A DNA stretch of 64,000 nucleotides from Hyphomonadaceae bacterium (GTDB lineage: Bacteria > Pseudomonadota > Alphaproteobacteria > Caulobacterales > Aquidulcibacteraceae): the NCBI GenBank assembly GCA_019753105.1, contig JAIELJ010000007.1, forward strand, positions 245,195 to 309,194. The letters run 5' to 3'. Positions within the stretch are counted from its first letter, which is position 1; the number at the start of each line of letters is the position of its first letter. Of the stretch, positions 1-8,003 are shown one piece after another. The translations under genes were made by a program, and so were the position numbers. Under the pieces are notes generated by a model, which was given only the letters and a program-made list of their open reading frames with translations, was not told where the DNA came from and ran no database searches.

Positions 1-1
1 C

Positions 2-949
2 AATGGCCGCGCCACGGCGGGCGATGCGGTGTTTGCGATCACGTCGTTCCTGCTGGTCTCAGGCTATCTGCGCATGCTCGGTGAGAACGTGCAGAACTTG
101 CAAAAGGGCATCGCCGACATCGAAGACGTCGTGGCGTACGCGCTCGAAAACGCTTGCGTTACCGATCGCGCGGACGCACAGGCGTTCAAGCCTGGCGCCG
201 GTGCGGTTGCGTTCGATGCGGTGTCGTTCGGCTACAAGAATGCCGCCGAGCCGCTCTATCGCGACTTCGCGCTGGCGATCGCACCGGGCGAGACGGTGGC
301 GCTTGTCGGGCCGACCGGCTCGGGCAAGACGACGTTCGTCAAGCTGGTGCAGCGCCTCTATGACGTCGATGCGGGCGCAATCCGTATCGATGGCCAGGAC
401 GTGCGCGATGTGACGCAAGCGAGTTTGCGCCAGAACATCGCGCTCGTGCCGCAGGATCCCGCACTCTTCCATCGCTCGCTGCGCGAAAATATCGCGTACG
501 CGAAGCCGGATGCTTCGCTCGAAGAAATCATCGCCGCCGCCAAGCGCGCGCGTGCGCATGATTTCATCGACAAGCTGCCGGCGGGCTATGAGACGGAAGT
601 CGGCGAACGCGGCGTGAAGCTCTCGGGCGGCGAGCGTCAGCGCGTAGCTTTGGCGCGCGCCTTCTTGGCCAACGCGCCGATCCTGATCCTCGACGAAGCG
701 ACATCCTCGCTCGACGTGGAAACGGAACGCGAAGTGCAAGCGGCGATGGCGGAACTGAAAGTGGGGCGCACGACCATCGTCATCGCGCACCGCCTAAGCA
801 CCATCCGCGAAGCAGACCGCATCCTGGTCTTCAACGCCGGGCGCATCGTGGAGCAAGGCAAACACGCCGAACTCATCGAAGCGCGCGGCTTGTATGCGAG
901 GCTGAATGCAATGAGCCGTGGCGAGATGATCGCGGATGAGGCGGCTTAA
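2..949 (+). CDS. ABC exporter, fused permease/ATPase, C-terminal part (5' truncated by window edge)
   Basis: The reading frame is open from the first bases, so the gene begins outside the window; the GTG at 29 is not its start. The first ~50 residues look like the last membrane helix and coupling region of a type IV (MsbA/Atm1-like) exporter. The rest is a complete nucleotide-binding domain. Visible motifs in order are Walker A GPTGSGKTT, the Q-loop region VPQDPALF, signature LSGGERQRVALARA, Walker B ILILDEATSSLD and the H-loop IVIAHRLST. Such half-transporters dimerise and export lipids, peptides or conjugates across the inner membrane using ATP. The substrate cannot be told from this part. 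The start of the gene and most of the membrane domain are missing only because of the window edge. Confidence 0.93.
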   Translation, partial: NGRATAGDAVFAITSFLLVSGYLRMLGENVQNLQKGIADIEDVVAYALENACVTDRADAQAFKPGAGAVAFDAVSFGYKNAAEPLYRDFALAIAPGETVALVGPTGSGKTTFVKLVQRLYDVDAGAIRIDGQDVRDVTQASLRQNIALVPQDPALFHRSLRENIAYAKPDASLEEIIAAAKRARAHDFIDKLPAGYETEVGERGVKLSGGERQRVALARAFLANAPILILDEATSSLDVETEREVQAAMAELKVGRTTIVIAHRLSTIREADRILVFNAGRIVEQGKHAELIEARGLYARLNAMSRGEMIADEAA

Positions 950-986
950 CTAATGACGGACGTCGTGCGTGCCGCTAAAGTTCGGC

Positions 987-1481
987 ATGCGCGACGTCTT
1001 GGTCATACTAGGCTGCCTGTTCCTGCTGTCGGCCTGCGTGTCAGATGGCCACGCCGCCGCCGAGGCGCCCGTGGCTGAGGTCCCTACGGTGTGTTCAATT
1101 CGCGCCAACCCATCTCGCTACGCCGGTAGGGAGATCACCATCCGCGCGGCGAACGTCACGGACTATTTCGAGTTCTCGTCGCTCGCCGATCGTTCGTGTC
1201 CGAGGACATTTCTAGCGCTGGCTGGCGGTAGCCCCGATGTCGCGCGCAACCGGCTTGAGCGCGCCCACTGCAGTGAGCGTCTAGCGCAGGGCGATCTCGT
1301 CGAACTCACTGTGCGCGGTGTGGTGCAATATGACCCAAGCGAAGCGATATCGACGAGGTTCTTAATCTTGGACGTGAGTGATGTTGGGTACGCTCCATCG
1401 GGGGCGCTCGCAGCACAAGAGAGGCGTGATCCGCGTAGCAGGGCGTGGCTTTGCCCGAACCTGCGTGAGCCGTCTCAGTAA
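987..1481 (+). CDS. Putative lipoprotein of unknown function
   Basis: A protein of about 164 residues with an N-terminal hydrophobic segment ending in the lipobox LSAC, so it is probably a lipid-anchored envelope protein. An in-frame GTG at 969 would add six residues (MPLKFG) and a second positive charge; I prefer the ATG at 987 because the signal peptide is then compact, but neither start has a clear ribosome binding site. The mature part has four or five cysteines (contexts PTVCSI, RSCPRTF, AHCSERL, WLCPNL) that may form disulfides, and a central stretch [12 protein letters not shown] that suggests a beta-rich fold. I do not recognise a family. It lies between an ABC exporter on the same strand and convergent gshA, whose end it overlaps by a few bases. 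Confidence 0.7.
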   Translation: MRDVLVILGCLFLLSACVSDGHAAAEAPVAEVPTVCSIRANPSRYAGREITIRAANVTDYFEFSSLADRSCPRTFLALAGGSPDVARNRLERAHCSERLAQGDLVELTVRGVVQYDPSEAISTRFLILDVSDVGYAPSGALAAQERRDPRSRAWLCPNLREPSQ

Positions 1482-2842
1482 GCACACGCCTCGAACACGC
1501 GCTTCACGTCACCGCCCCATTCGGTCTTGTAACGCTCGATCAAGCGCTCCGCCGGCGTGACGCCGCTGGACGCGATATCATCCAGCTCCGTCAGGAAGTG
1601 CGTTTCGTCCGCACCCGCGCGGTCCGCGGCGGCGCGTGACTTCAAGCCTTGGCGCGCGATCGCCAGAACCGCTTGCGCGATATCTTGCGCAGAGTTGCCG
1701 CGGATCGGGGCGCGGAGGCCGAGCACCGGCACAGCGCGGCGGAGGCTTTCGCGATCTTCCGCCGTCCAGCTGCGCACCAGCGACCACGCCGCTTCCAGCG
1801 CTGCGTCATCATAATAGATGCCCGCCCACAAAGCCGGCAGCGCGCAGAGACGCGACCAGGGGCCAGCATCGGCGCCGCGCATTTCGAGGTAAGTCTTCAG
1901 ACGCACTTCCGGGAAGATCGTCGTCAAATGATCTTCCCAATCTTTCAGCGTCGGGCGCTCGCCGGGGAGTGCTGGCAGTTTGCCATCCATGAAGGCGCGG
2001 AAGCTTTGGCCGGAACAATCGATGTATTTGCCGTCGCGGTAGACGAAGTACATCGGCACATCGAGCGCGTAAGCGGCGTAACGCTCGAAGCCCATCCCGT
2101 CTTCGAACACGAACGGCAGCATACCGGTGCGATCGGGATCGGTGTCGGTCCAGACGTGCGCGCGATAAGATTGGAAGCCGTTCAAGCGACCTTCTGCGAA
2201 CGGCGAGGCGGCGAAGAGCGCGGTGGCGATCGGTTGCAGTGCGAGGCCGACGCGAAACTTTTTGACCATGTCGGCTTCGGAGCCGAAATCGAGATTGGTT
2301 TGCACCGTACACGAGCGGAACATCATCTGCCGCCCGAGACGACCGACCTTCTGCATGTAGTTGCGCATGATCCCGTAGCGGCCTTTCGGCATGATCGGGA
2401 TATCTTCGAGCGCCCAGAGCGGTTGGAAGCCGACGCCGAGGAAGGCGATGTTCATGTCATCGCAAACGTCGCGCAGCTGTGAGAGGTGCGAACCGGTTTC
2501 GGCGCAGGTCTGGTGCAGGTTTTCCAACGGCGCGCCGGAGAGTTCGAACTGGCCGCCTGGCTCGAGCGAGATCGACGCCATGCCTTGCTTCAGCGCGATG
2601 ACGTTTTCGCCTTCGAACACGCGCTCCCAGCCGTACTTATCGGCGAGCTTGTTCAGCAGCGCGCCGATGCCGTTCTCACCCTCGTAGGGGATTGGCTTCA
2701 GCGTCGTGCGATCGAACGCAAACTTTTCGTGCTCGGTGCCGATGCGCCAAGTGGAGCGATCGGGCTTTGGGCCCGTCTCCAGATGCGCGACAAGGTCTTT
2801 GAAGCCCGTCAGCACGGGGGATTTTTCTTTGGTCTTGGCCAC
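1475..2842 (-). CDS. gshA: Glutamate--cysteine ligase (plant/alphaproteobacterial type)
   Basis: First enzyme of glutathione synthesis: joins L-glutamate and L-cysteine through the gamma-carboxyl using ATP, in the cytosol. The 455-residue protein has the GCS2 family hallmarks: [10 protein letters not shown] near residue 35, [27 protein letters not shown] (split here as EGENVIALK and [12 protein letters not shown]) and QTNLDFGSE, and a C-terminal cysteine pair is absent. The longer open frame reaches 2929, but the GTG at 2842 is preceded by GGGAGGA at good spacing, and the family normally begins with a short polar stretch like AKTKEKSP. It lies 62 bases downstream of rsmE on the same strand, an arrangement common in Alphaproteobacteria and probably co-transcribed. 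Confidence 0.95.
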   Translation of the reverse strand: MAKTKEKSPVLTGFKDLVAHLETGPKPDRSTWRIGTEHEKFAFDRTTLKPIPYEGENGIGALLNKLADKYGWERVFEGENVIALKQGMASISLEPGGQFELSGAPLENLHQTCAETGSHLSQLRDVCDDMNIAFLGVGFQPLWALEDIPIMPKGRYGIMRNYMQKVGRLGRQMMFRSCTVQTNLDFGSEADMVKKFRVGLALQPIATALFAASPFAEGRLNGFQSYRAHVWTDTDPDRTGMLPFVFEDGMGFERYAAYALDVPMYFVYRDGKYIDCSGQSFRAFMDGKLPALPGERPTLKDWEDHLTTIFPEVRLKTYLEMRGADAGPWSRLCALPALWAGIYYDDAALEAAWSLVRSWTAEDRESLRRAVPVLGLRAPIRGNSAQDIAQAVLAIARQGLKSRAAADRAGADETHFLTELDDIASSGVTPAERLIERYKTEWGGDVKRVFEACAY

Positions 2843-2904
2843 CCGTGTTCCTCCCGGCGTGCTTTGGCGCCCATGTGGAGCTTCCGCATGAGCCCCGCAA
2901 GGCG

Positions 2905-3672
2905 TTACGCCCCTCGCCAGTCGCCCCAATAGGCCTGGATCACGCTTAACGCAGCGATCACCGCGGTCTCCGCGCGCAAGATGCGGGGCCCGAGCGACAC
3001 CGGCGTGACGAAGGCGAGTGCGCGCAGCATGCGTCGCTCTTCAGGCGTGAAGCCGCCTTCGGGGCCGATGAGGAGGGCGATCGAGGCAGGCGGCGCTTGT
3101 TGCAGCGCTTCGCCGATCGGTAGTGCGCGACCGCTCTCGCCACCCCAGGGCGCACCAGCGTCATCGCCGGCTTCATCCGCATAGATTAGCCGCCGCGTCT
3201 GATCCCAGCCATCAAGCGCGCGCGGCAGCGATTGCGCGTCGGCGATCTCCGGCACGTCGAAGCGCTCGGTCTGTTGCGCCGCTTCACGGGCGATGCCGAG
3301 CAAGCGATCGACGCGCACGGTTTCGGCGATGGTGCGTTGTGTCGTGACCGGAAAGATGCGGCGCACGCCGAGTTCGGTGGCTTTCTCGACGATAAAATCG
3401 GTGGCGTGGCGTTTCACGGGCGCGAACAAGAGATCGAGATCGGGCGCTGCGCGCGCCGGGCGGATCAAGTCGTCCACCACCACAACCATGCCGCGCTTGC
3501 TCTTCTCCTGCACGCGCGCGCGCCACTCGCCGTCTCTCGCATTGAACACGCGCAAACGGCCGCCAACATCGAGCCTGAGCACCGTTCCGACATGGCGCGC
3601 CTGCGCTTCGTCCAACGCCAATGCGGCGCCGGTGCTCAAATTGTCGTCGATCAGCAATCTTGGCTCGGCCAT
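2905..3672 (-). CDS. rsmE: 16S rRNA (uracil(1498)-N(3))-methyltransferase
   Basis: RsmE methylates N3 of U1498 in 16S rRNA of the assembled 30S subunit, using S-adenosylmethionine. The 255-residue product has an N-terminal PUA-like part ([13 protein letters not shown]) and a C-terminal SPOUT knot with the typical cofactor loop [13 protein letters not shown] and the end motif [11 protein letters not shown]. The frame extends to 3708, but the ATG at 3672 gives the usual start ([10 protein letters not shown]) and family length. It is the first gene of an rsmE-gshA pair on the minus strand. The upstream gene at 3774 is divergent, so the promoter must lie in 3673-3773. Confidence 0.94.
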   Translation of the reverse strand: MAEPRLLIDDNLSTGAALALDEAQARHVGTVLRLDVGGRLRVFNARDGEWRARVQEKSKRGMVVVVDDLIRPARAAPDLDLLFAPVKRHATDFIVEKATELGVRRIFPVTTQRTIAETVRVDRLLGIAREAAQQTERFDVPEIADAQSLPRALDGWDQTRRLIYADEAGDDAGAPWGGESGRALPIGEALQQAPPASIALLIGPEGGFTPEERRMLRALAFVTPVSLGPRILRAETAVIAALSVIQAYWGDWRGA

Positions 3673-3773
3673 TGGGCCTTTGCTGCCGCGCCGCGCGCCG
3701 TCATGCAAGCCAAGCCTCTTGACCGGCGCGGTTCACGGGCGCTCATTCCCCGCCGCCAGAGCGGAGGGGACCA

Positions 3774-4415
3774 ATGGCCGAGACGCTGTTGATAAATGCA
3801 GGCGATGTCATCGAAGTTCAGCTGACCTCCGAGACAGTTGTCATCGAGGGCGCGGGCGGGCGGCGCAACGCCGAGCCCGGACACATCACGAACCGCATGC
3901 GCCTCTTCGTGCGCCAGACTGATGGCGTCGAGAAGAAGTACGATTTTGAGGATACCGAACTTGGCGTGCGCGAAGAGCAGCGTGTCGCCATCGTGCGCGG
4001 CAAGCTCAAGCGCTGGCCGGAGCCGCGCAATCTTATTCTGTTCAACCTATCGAGCGGCGAAAGTGACACGTTCGAACAAGGGCTCGCCGCCTATCTCGGT
4101 CATCGCCCGTTCTTTGGCCCGCTCTGGAAAGCAGCGGTGCTGTCCTTCGGCGTCATGCTCATCTTCTGGTTCGTCTCGAACTTCATCGAGCGCAACGGCG
4201 AGGGCGGACTGATGTCGATCTCGCTCGCCGTGATGTTCGGCTTTCTGACCTATCCAGTATTCTGGTGGCTCTGCCGGACCTGGGACCGCATCACTGAAAA
4301 GATGCGCTACCGATCGGCGCGCAAGAAGTTCATCGCTGAGATGAGCGGGCGTGTGCAGGCTTACGCGTCTGCGCCGAAGGCTGAGACGCCGCCCGAGCCA
4401 AACAGCGCAAAGTAG
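3774..4415 (+). CDS. Two-helix membrane protein of unknown function
   Basis: The 213-residue product has a polar N-terminal part of about 115 residues predicted to be beta-rich, then two hydrophobic helices at roughly 119-138 and 146-167, then a basic amphipathic tail (KMRYRSARKKF) and a proline-rich end. This suggests a cytosolic or periplasmic sensory-like head on a hairpin membrane anchor. A purine-rich site, GGAGGGG, lies 5-10 bases before the ATG. I do not recognise the family. It is divergent from rsmE and convergent with the beta-barrel gene, with a hairpin terminator directly at its stop codon. Confidence 0.75.
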   Translation: MAETLLINAGDVIEVQLTSETVVIEGAGGRRNAEPGHITNRMRLFVRQTDGVEKKYDFEDTELGVREEQRVAIVRGKLKRWPEPRNLILFNLSSGESDTFEQGLAAYLGHRPFFGPLWKAAVLSFGVMLIFWFVSNFIERNGEGGLMSISLAVMFGFLTYPVFWWLCRTWDRITEKMRYRSARKKFIAEMSGRVQAYASAPKAETPPEPNSAK

Positions 4416-4440
4416 CGGCGGCTCCCGGAGAAGCCGCCGC
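4415..4440. terminator. Bidirectional hairpin between convergent genes
   Basis: A perfect 9-bp GC stem, GCGGCGGCT at 4415-4423 with AGCCGCCGC at 4432-4440, around an 8-base loop. It begins at the last base of the upstream stop codon and ends 11 bases before the convergent gene's stop. No clear U-run follows on either strand, so it may act as a transcript end protector or a weak terminator. Confidence 0.55.
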
Positions 4441-4451
4441 CCGTCTCGTGC

Positions 4452-5210
4452 TTAGTTGCCGAAGTAGCGGCCGACGACGCTCGACGCCGTGTTGCGGAAG
4501 CCGGCGCGATCGCGCTCGACCAACGTGCCGCCCCAGTTCCAGCGCGCGCCGATGGAGAAGGCTTCCGATTCGACCGGAACGTCATCGAGTTCCCAGTGCG
4601 TGTAACCTGCCAGCAGCGACACCGGCATAGAGCTCAGCTGCCATTCGGCGTTCACGCCATAGCTCGTCGTATCGACTTCGCTCGTGCCGCTGTCGAGTGA
4701 TCCGACGCCGAACGTCGCGCCGATGACGAAGTTCTCGGTGGCGTAGAAGTCGGCGTTGAAGTCGTAATTGTTGTACTCGAAGTCCGGCACGAGAATGCCT
4801 TCGCCGTCGCCCCAAATCGCGCTGCCGCCGAGTGCTACGCGCTCCAGCCAATAAACGCCTTCGACGCCCCAATGCTTAGCGCTCGGATTGATGCCGCCCG
4901 TGTCGACGTCGGCTGCGCCGAACAGTGCGCCGACGCGCCAGGCGCCGCCATTGTAAAAGAGATGGCCGTTGATGTCGTAAGCCGTGGCGCTGTCGCCATC
5001 GCCATCAATGGTCCCGAGGCTGCCATCGACTTGCGCGCCGATTGCATCGCTGAACGCAAACGTCGTTGCGCCCTCGACGGCCCATGCGTCGATCTCGGCG
5101 TCGTCATTGTTGGAGTAGGCGAGGCCAACGTGGCCGGTGTTCTGCGCCATGGCGGGCGCCGCCATCAGCGCCATCGCGATCGCAGTGATCGGCATAACTT
5201 TCTTGAGCAT
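4452..5210 (-). CDS. Outer-membrane beta-barrel (porin-like) protein
   Basis: The 252-residue product starts with a clean Sec signal peptide (MLKKVMPITAIAMALMAAPAMA, cleavage before QNTGH). The rest alternates hydrophobic and polar residues, with many aromatic residues and glycine, and is acidic (loops such as NNDDAEID and DGDGDSATAYD). It ends close to an aromatic residue (GRYFGN), although a final Phe is lacking. These are the marks of a small outer-membrane barrel of perhaps 10-12 strands. The specific substrate or role is unknown. A strong site AGGGGAAGAG precedes the ATG. It is convergent with the membrane protein gene at 3774. Confidence 0.75.
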   Translation of the reverse strand: MLKKVMPITAIAMALMAAPAMAQNTGHVGLAYSNNDDAEIDAWAVEGATTFAFSDAIGAQVDGSLGTIDGDGDSATAYDINGHLFYNGGAWRVGALFGAADVDTGGINPSAKHWGVEGVYWLERVALGGSAIWGDGEGILVPDFEYNNYDFNADFYATENFVIGATFGVGSLDSGTSEVDTTSYGVNAEWQLSSMPVSLLAGYTHWELDDVPVESEAFSIGARWNWGGTLVERDRAGFRNTASSVVGRYFGN

Positions 5211-5393
5211 CTCTTCCCCTTTTTGGTGACGCGCACCCGCGTACCCAGACCTTTTGCATAAGCCGGATTCGCGAAGCGCACCGGTGCGAGCTACCGTGAT
5301 CGGGTTTCTGTTGTGTAACGTCTCCGGGGATCAATCCGCCTGCTGCGGGTTTCGCTTTGCGGCGCCCGGGCTCACGCGCAAGGGTGAGGAGCC

Positions 5394-5927
5394 ATGACGC
5401 AAGTGCTCGACCATCCGCTTTTTACCGCGCGTCTCCGGCTTGAGCCGGTGACGCCCGAACTCGCGCAAGCGGCGCGAGCGGGGCAGGCGGCGTTTGCCGA
5501 TGTGATCGGCGCGGACGCGCCGGCCGAGTGGTGTGCATCGAGCCTGCCTTTGGTGGCGCGTTCGATCAGCCACGCCTGGGGGCCCGCGCCCGCGCCGACG
5601 CGTGCGGTCGCTATTCACCGCCATTTGGGAATGGTGATCGGCGACGTGCGCTTCGATCCGTCGCTTCGCGCGGCGAATGAATTCGAGATCGGCTATTCAA
5701 TCGCCAAGAGCTATCGCCGCCAGGGCTACGCCACCGAAGCGTGCACTGCGGTGATCGATTGGCTGTTCGAAGACGTCGGCGCCGAAACCATCCTGGCGGG
5801 CTGTGACGCCAAGAACGTCCCATCTGTTCGCACCTTGCGAAGACTGGGCTTCTGGCTCGACTCCAATCCGGGGCAAACCTTCTGGTGGGTGCTCACCCCA
5901 GACATCCGTCCAGCGCTGCGCGCTTGA
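5394..5927 (+). CDS. GNAT-family N-acetyltransferase (RimJ/RimL-like)
   Basis: Probably transfers an acetyl group from acetyl-CoA to an amine, either a protein N-terminus or a small molecule. The 177-residue protein starts in the RimJ/RimL style (FTARLRLEPVTPELA) and has the acetyl-CoA pyrophosphate loop RRQGYATEAC near residue 105, followed by GCDAKNVPSVRTLRRLGFW, typical of motif B. The middle part is short and the catalytic residue cannot be assigned. Start chosen at the ATG behind AGGGTGAGGAG. It stands alone on the plus strand between the barrel gene and the peptide transporter. Confidence 0.85.
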   Translation: MTQVLDHPLFTARLRLEPVTPELAQAARAGQAAFADVIGADAPAEWCASSLPLVARSISHAWGPAPAPTRAVAIHRHLGMVIGDVRFDPSLRAANEFEIGYSIAKSYRRQGYATEACTAVIDWLFEDVGAETILAGCDAKNVPSVRTLRRLGFWLDSNPGQTFWWVLTPDIRPALRA

Positions 5928-6008
5928 CGTTCGGCTAGCCCCGAGGCTTGTCTGTCGCCCAGTTTAGGGACGGGAGGGCGCGCGTAAGCGCGTCCAGGGA
6001 TTAGACTT

Positions 6009-7724
6009 ATGACCGATACGACTGCCGGCTCGCCCGAGCCGACTTTCCTTGGCCATCCACGCGGACTGGTCACGCTCTTCTTCACCGAGATGTGGGAGCG
6101 TTTCTCGTTCTACGGGATGCGCGCGCTGTTGGTGATCTACCTCACCCAGCACTTCCTATTTTCGGACGACAAGGCGCAGGGGCTCTACGGCGCATACGCG
6201 GCGCTCGTGTACCTGATTCCGGTGATTGGTGGCGTTCTCGCTGACCGGTTCCTCGGCTCGCGTAAGGCGGTGACGATCGGCGCAGTATTCCTCGTACTCG
6301 GCCACTTCGGCATGGCGTTCGAAGGCCGCGGCTCGGTGCAGGAAATCACCATTGCCGGTCAGACCTACGACATCGTCAGCGAAGGCCGCGGCGATGCGCG
6401 CGCGCTCTTCCTTGAAAACAACGGCCAGCAATTCCCGGTCGATTTCACCGCTGAGGGCATGACGGTTGATCCGTCATCGGGTCTTCAGAACTTCACGCCG
6501 ACCGCCGAGTATACGCTCAGCACCCGGCCTGACGTCGCCAATATCGCCGGCTACGAAATTCCGTTTGAGCAGATCTTATATCTCTCACTGGCGTTTATCA
6601 TCATCGGCGTCGGCTTCTTGAAGGCGAACATCTCGACCACGGTTGGCGCGCTCTACGGCGAGAACGATCCTCGTCGCGACGGTGGTTTCACCATCTTCTA
6701 CATGGGCATCAATCTGGGCGCCTTCTTCGCCACGTTGATCTGCGGCTATCTCGGTCAGACCTATGGCTGGGCTTACGGTTTCGGCGCAGCCGGTATCGGC
6801 ATGACGCTGGGCCTCATCCAATATTTGATGGGTCAAAAGCATCTCCGCGGCAAAGCAGACCCGCCGAAGCCGATTGGGGCAGCCTTCGAGGGATTTTTCT
6901 GGATCCTCGGCCTTCTCGCCGTCATCCCGGCTTGGCTGCTCGTGCAGCAGACTGAGCTGATGGAGCAGGCGCTGCCGATCCTGGTGCCGACGCTGTTCGT
7001 GTTGGTGTTTGGCTTCGCCATCGTGGGCTTCAAGGGTGTCGAGCGCACTAAGATGCTTGCCGCTCTGATCCTGGTGTTCTTCAGCGTCGTCTTCTGGATG
7101 CTGTTTGAACAGGCGGGCTCGTCGCTGTCGCTCTTCGCAGAGCGCAACACCGATCTCACAATTGTGCCTGGCATCACCATGACCGCCGCGCAGACGCAAA
7201 GCTTCAACGCGGGCTTCATCGTCCTCTTGGCGCTGCCGTTCGCGGCGATGTGGGTGTGGCTGTCCAAGCGCAAGCTGGAGCCGTCGACGCCGGTGAAGTT
7301 CGCCTTGGGCCTGATCCAAGTCGGCCTCGGCTTCTTCATCCTGGTGGCCGGTGCTCAATTCGCGGGCGACGACTACCAAGTGCCGCTGATCTTCCTGGCG
7401 TTGCTCTACTTGCTGCACACCACCGGCGAACTCTTCCTCTCGCCGGTTGGTCTATCGATGATCACTAAGCTTTCGGCGGCGCGTGTCGTCGGCTTGATGA
7501 TGGGCGTGTGGTTCTTGTCGTCGTCACTGGCGCACATCCTCGCGGCGATTATCGCGCAACAAACGTCGTCGGATACGGTTGCGGGCCAAGTCGTCGATCT
7601 CGGCGCTCAGCTCCAAACCTACGTCGCGACGTTCACGCAGGTCGGCATCTGGGGCATCGCCGCCGGCGTCGTACTGCTCGCGATCTCGCCGTTCCTCAAA
7701 AAGTGGATGGGCGACGTCCACTAA
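6009..7724 (+). CDS. Proton-dependent oligopeptide transporter (POT/PTR family)
   Basis: Inner-membrane major-facilitator symporter that imports di- and tripeptides with protons. The 571-residue protein carries the POT signature EMWERFSFYGMRALL at residues 27-41 (the ExxER motif that couples protons), then RFLGSRKAV at the end of helix 2-3 and many hydrophobic helices to the C-terminus. The family usually has ~450-500 residues with 12-14 helices; here an insertion of about 80 mostly polar residues (roughly 107-185, from EGRGSVQEI to VANIAGYEI) lies early in the protein, between helices 3 and 4, probably outside the cell membrane. A strong terminator follows directly at 7748. Confidence 0.93.
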   Translation: MTDTTAGSPEPTFLGHPRGLVTLFFTEMWERFSFYGMRALLVIYLTQHFLFSDDKAQGLYGAYAALVYLIPVIGGVLADRFLGSRKAVTIGAVFLVLGHFGMAFEGRGSVQEITIAGQTYDIVSEGRGDARALFLENNGQQFPVDFTAEGMTVDPSSGLQNFTPTAEYTLSTRPDVANIAGYEIPFEQILYLSLAFIIIGVGFLKANISTTVGALYGENDPRRDGGFTIFYMGINLGAFFATLICGYLGQTYGWAYGFGAAGIGMTLGLIQYLMGQKHLRGKADPPKPIGAAFEGFFWILGLLAVIPAWLLVQQTELMEQALPILVPTLFVLVFGFAIVGFKGVERTKMLAALILVFFSVVFWMLFEQAGSSLSLFAERNTDLTIVPGITMTAAQTQSFNAGFIVLLALPFAAMWVWLSKRKLEPSTPVKFALGLIQVGLGFFILVAGAQFAGDDYQVPLIFLALLYLLHTTGELFLSPVGLSMITKLSAARVVGLMMGVWFLSSSLAHILAAIIAQQTSSDTVAGQVVDLGAQLQTYVATFTQVGIWGIAAGVVLLAISPFLKKWMGDVH

Positions 7725-7747
7725 CCAAAATACCAATAAAATCAAAG

Positions 7748-7782
7748 CCCGCCGGCGTTCATGCGCCGGCGGGTTCTTTTTT
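7748..7782 (+). terminator. Rho-independent terminator after the POT transporter gene
   Basis: A perfect 10-bp stem CCCGCCGGCG / CGCCGGCGGG with a 6-base loop, followed by TTCTTTTTT at 7774-7782. This is the clearest intrinsic terminator of the window. Confidence 0.92.
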
Positions 7783-7837
7783 GGGTAGTTCTGCCCCGAA
7801 CAGCTTCAAGCCATTGCGCCGGGATTATTTTCCGGGA

Positions 7838-7885
7838 TGGTGGGGGGAGACGGGGGTTCGAACGCCCCTGTTCCCAGACCCACCA
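7838..7885. other. Imperfect 48-base hairpin with a tRNA-like T-arm
   Basis: The ends TGGTGGG (7838-7844) and CCCACCA (7879-7885) are complementary; inside, GGGA pairs with TCCC and GGGG with CCCC around GTTCGAAC. Read on the minus strand it resembles a tRNA 3' end (GTTCGAACCCC, later CCCCCCACCA) with a possible D-loop-like TTGGTGAAGACG farther upstream. But the acceptor arm is two bases too long and no matching 5' acceptor strand exists, so it is not a working tRNA. It could be a tRNA remnant or a small structured RNA. Confidence 0.35.
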
Positions 7886-8003
7886 AAAGGCGTCTTCACC
7901 AATGAGGCGAACGCCGCCGCAATCCGGTGCAGGTCTGGCCGTGTTCGATGACTAAAACTGATTCTCGGCCGCTGCTCCCTCGCGTCCGTGAAGGAGGTGC
8001 CCA

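Noticed and set aside
59-790. Antisense frame over the ABC exporter end
   Set aside because: Overlaps a gene with all ATPase motifs; typical GC-bias shadow.
7838-7930. Functional tRNA or tmRNA on the minus strand
   Set aside because: The acceptor arm is two bases too long, the 5' acceptor strand is missing, and no tag-coding piece follows, so it was kept only as a tRNA-like hairpin.
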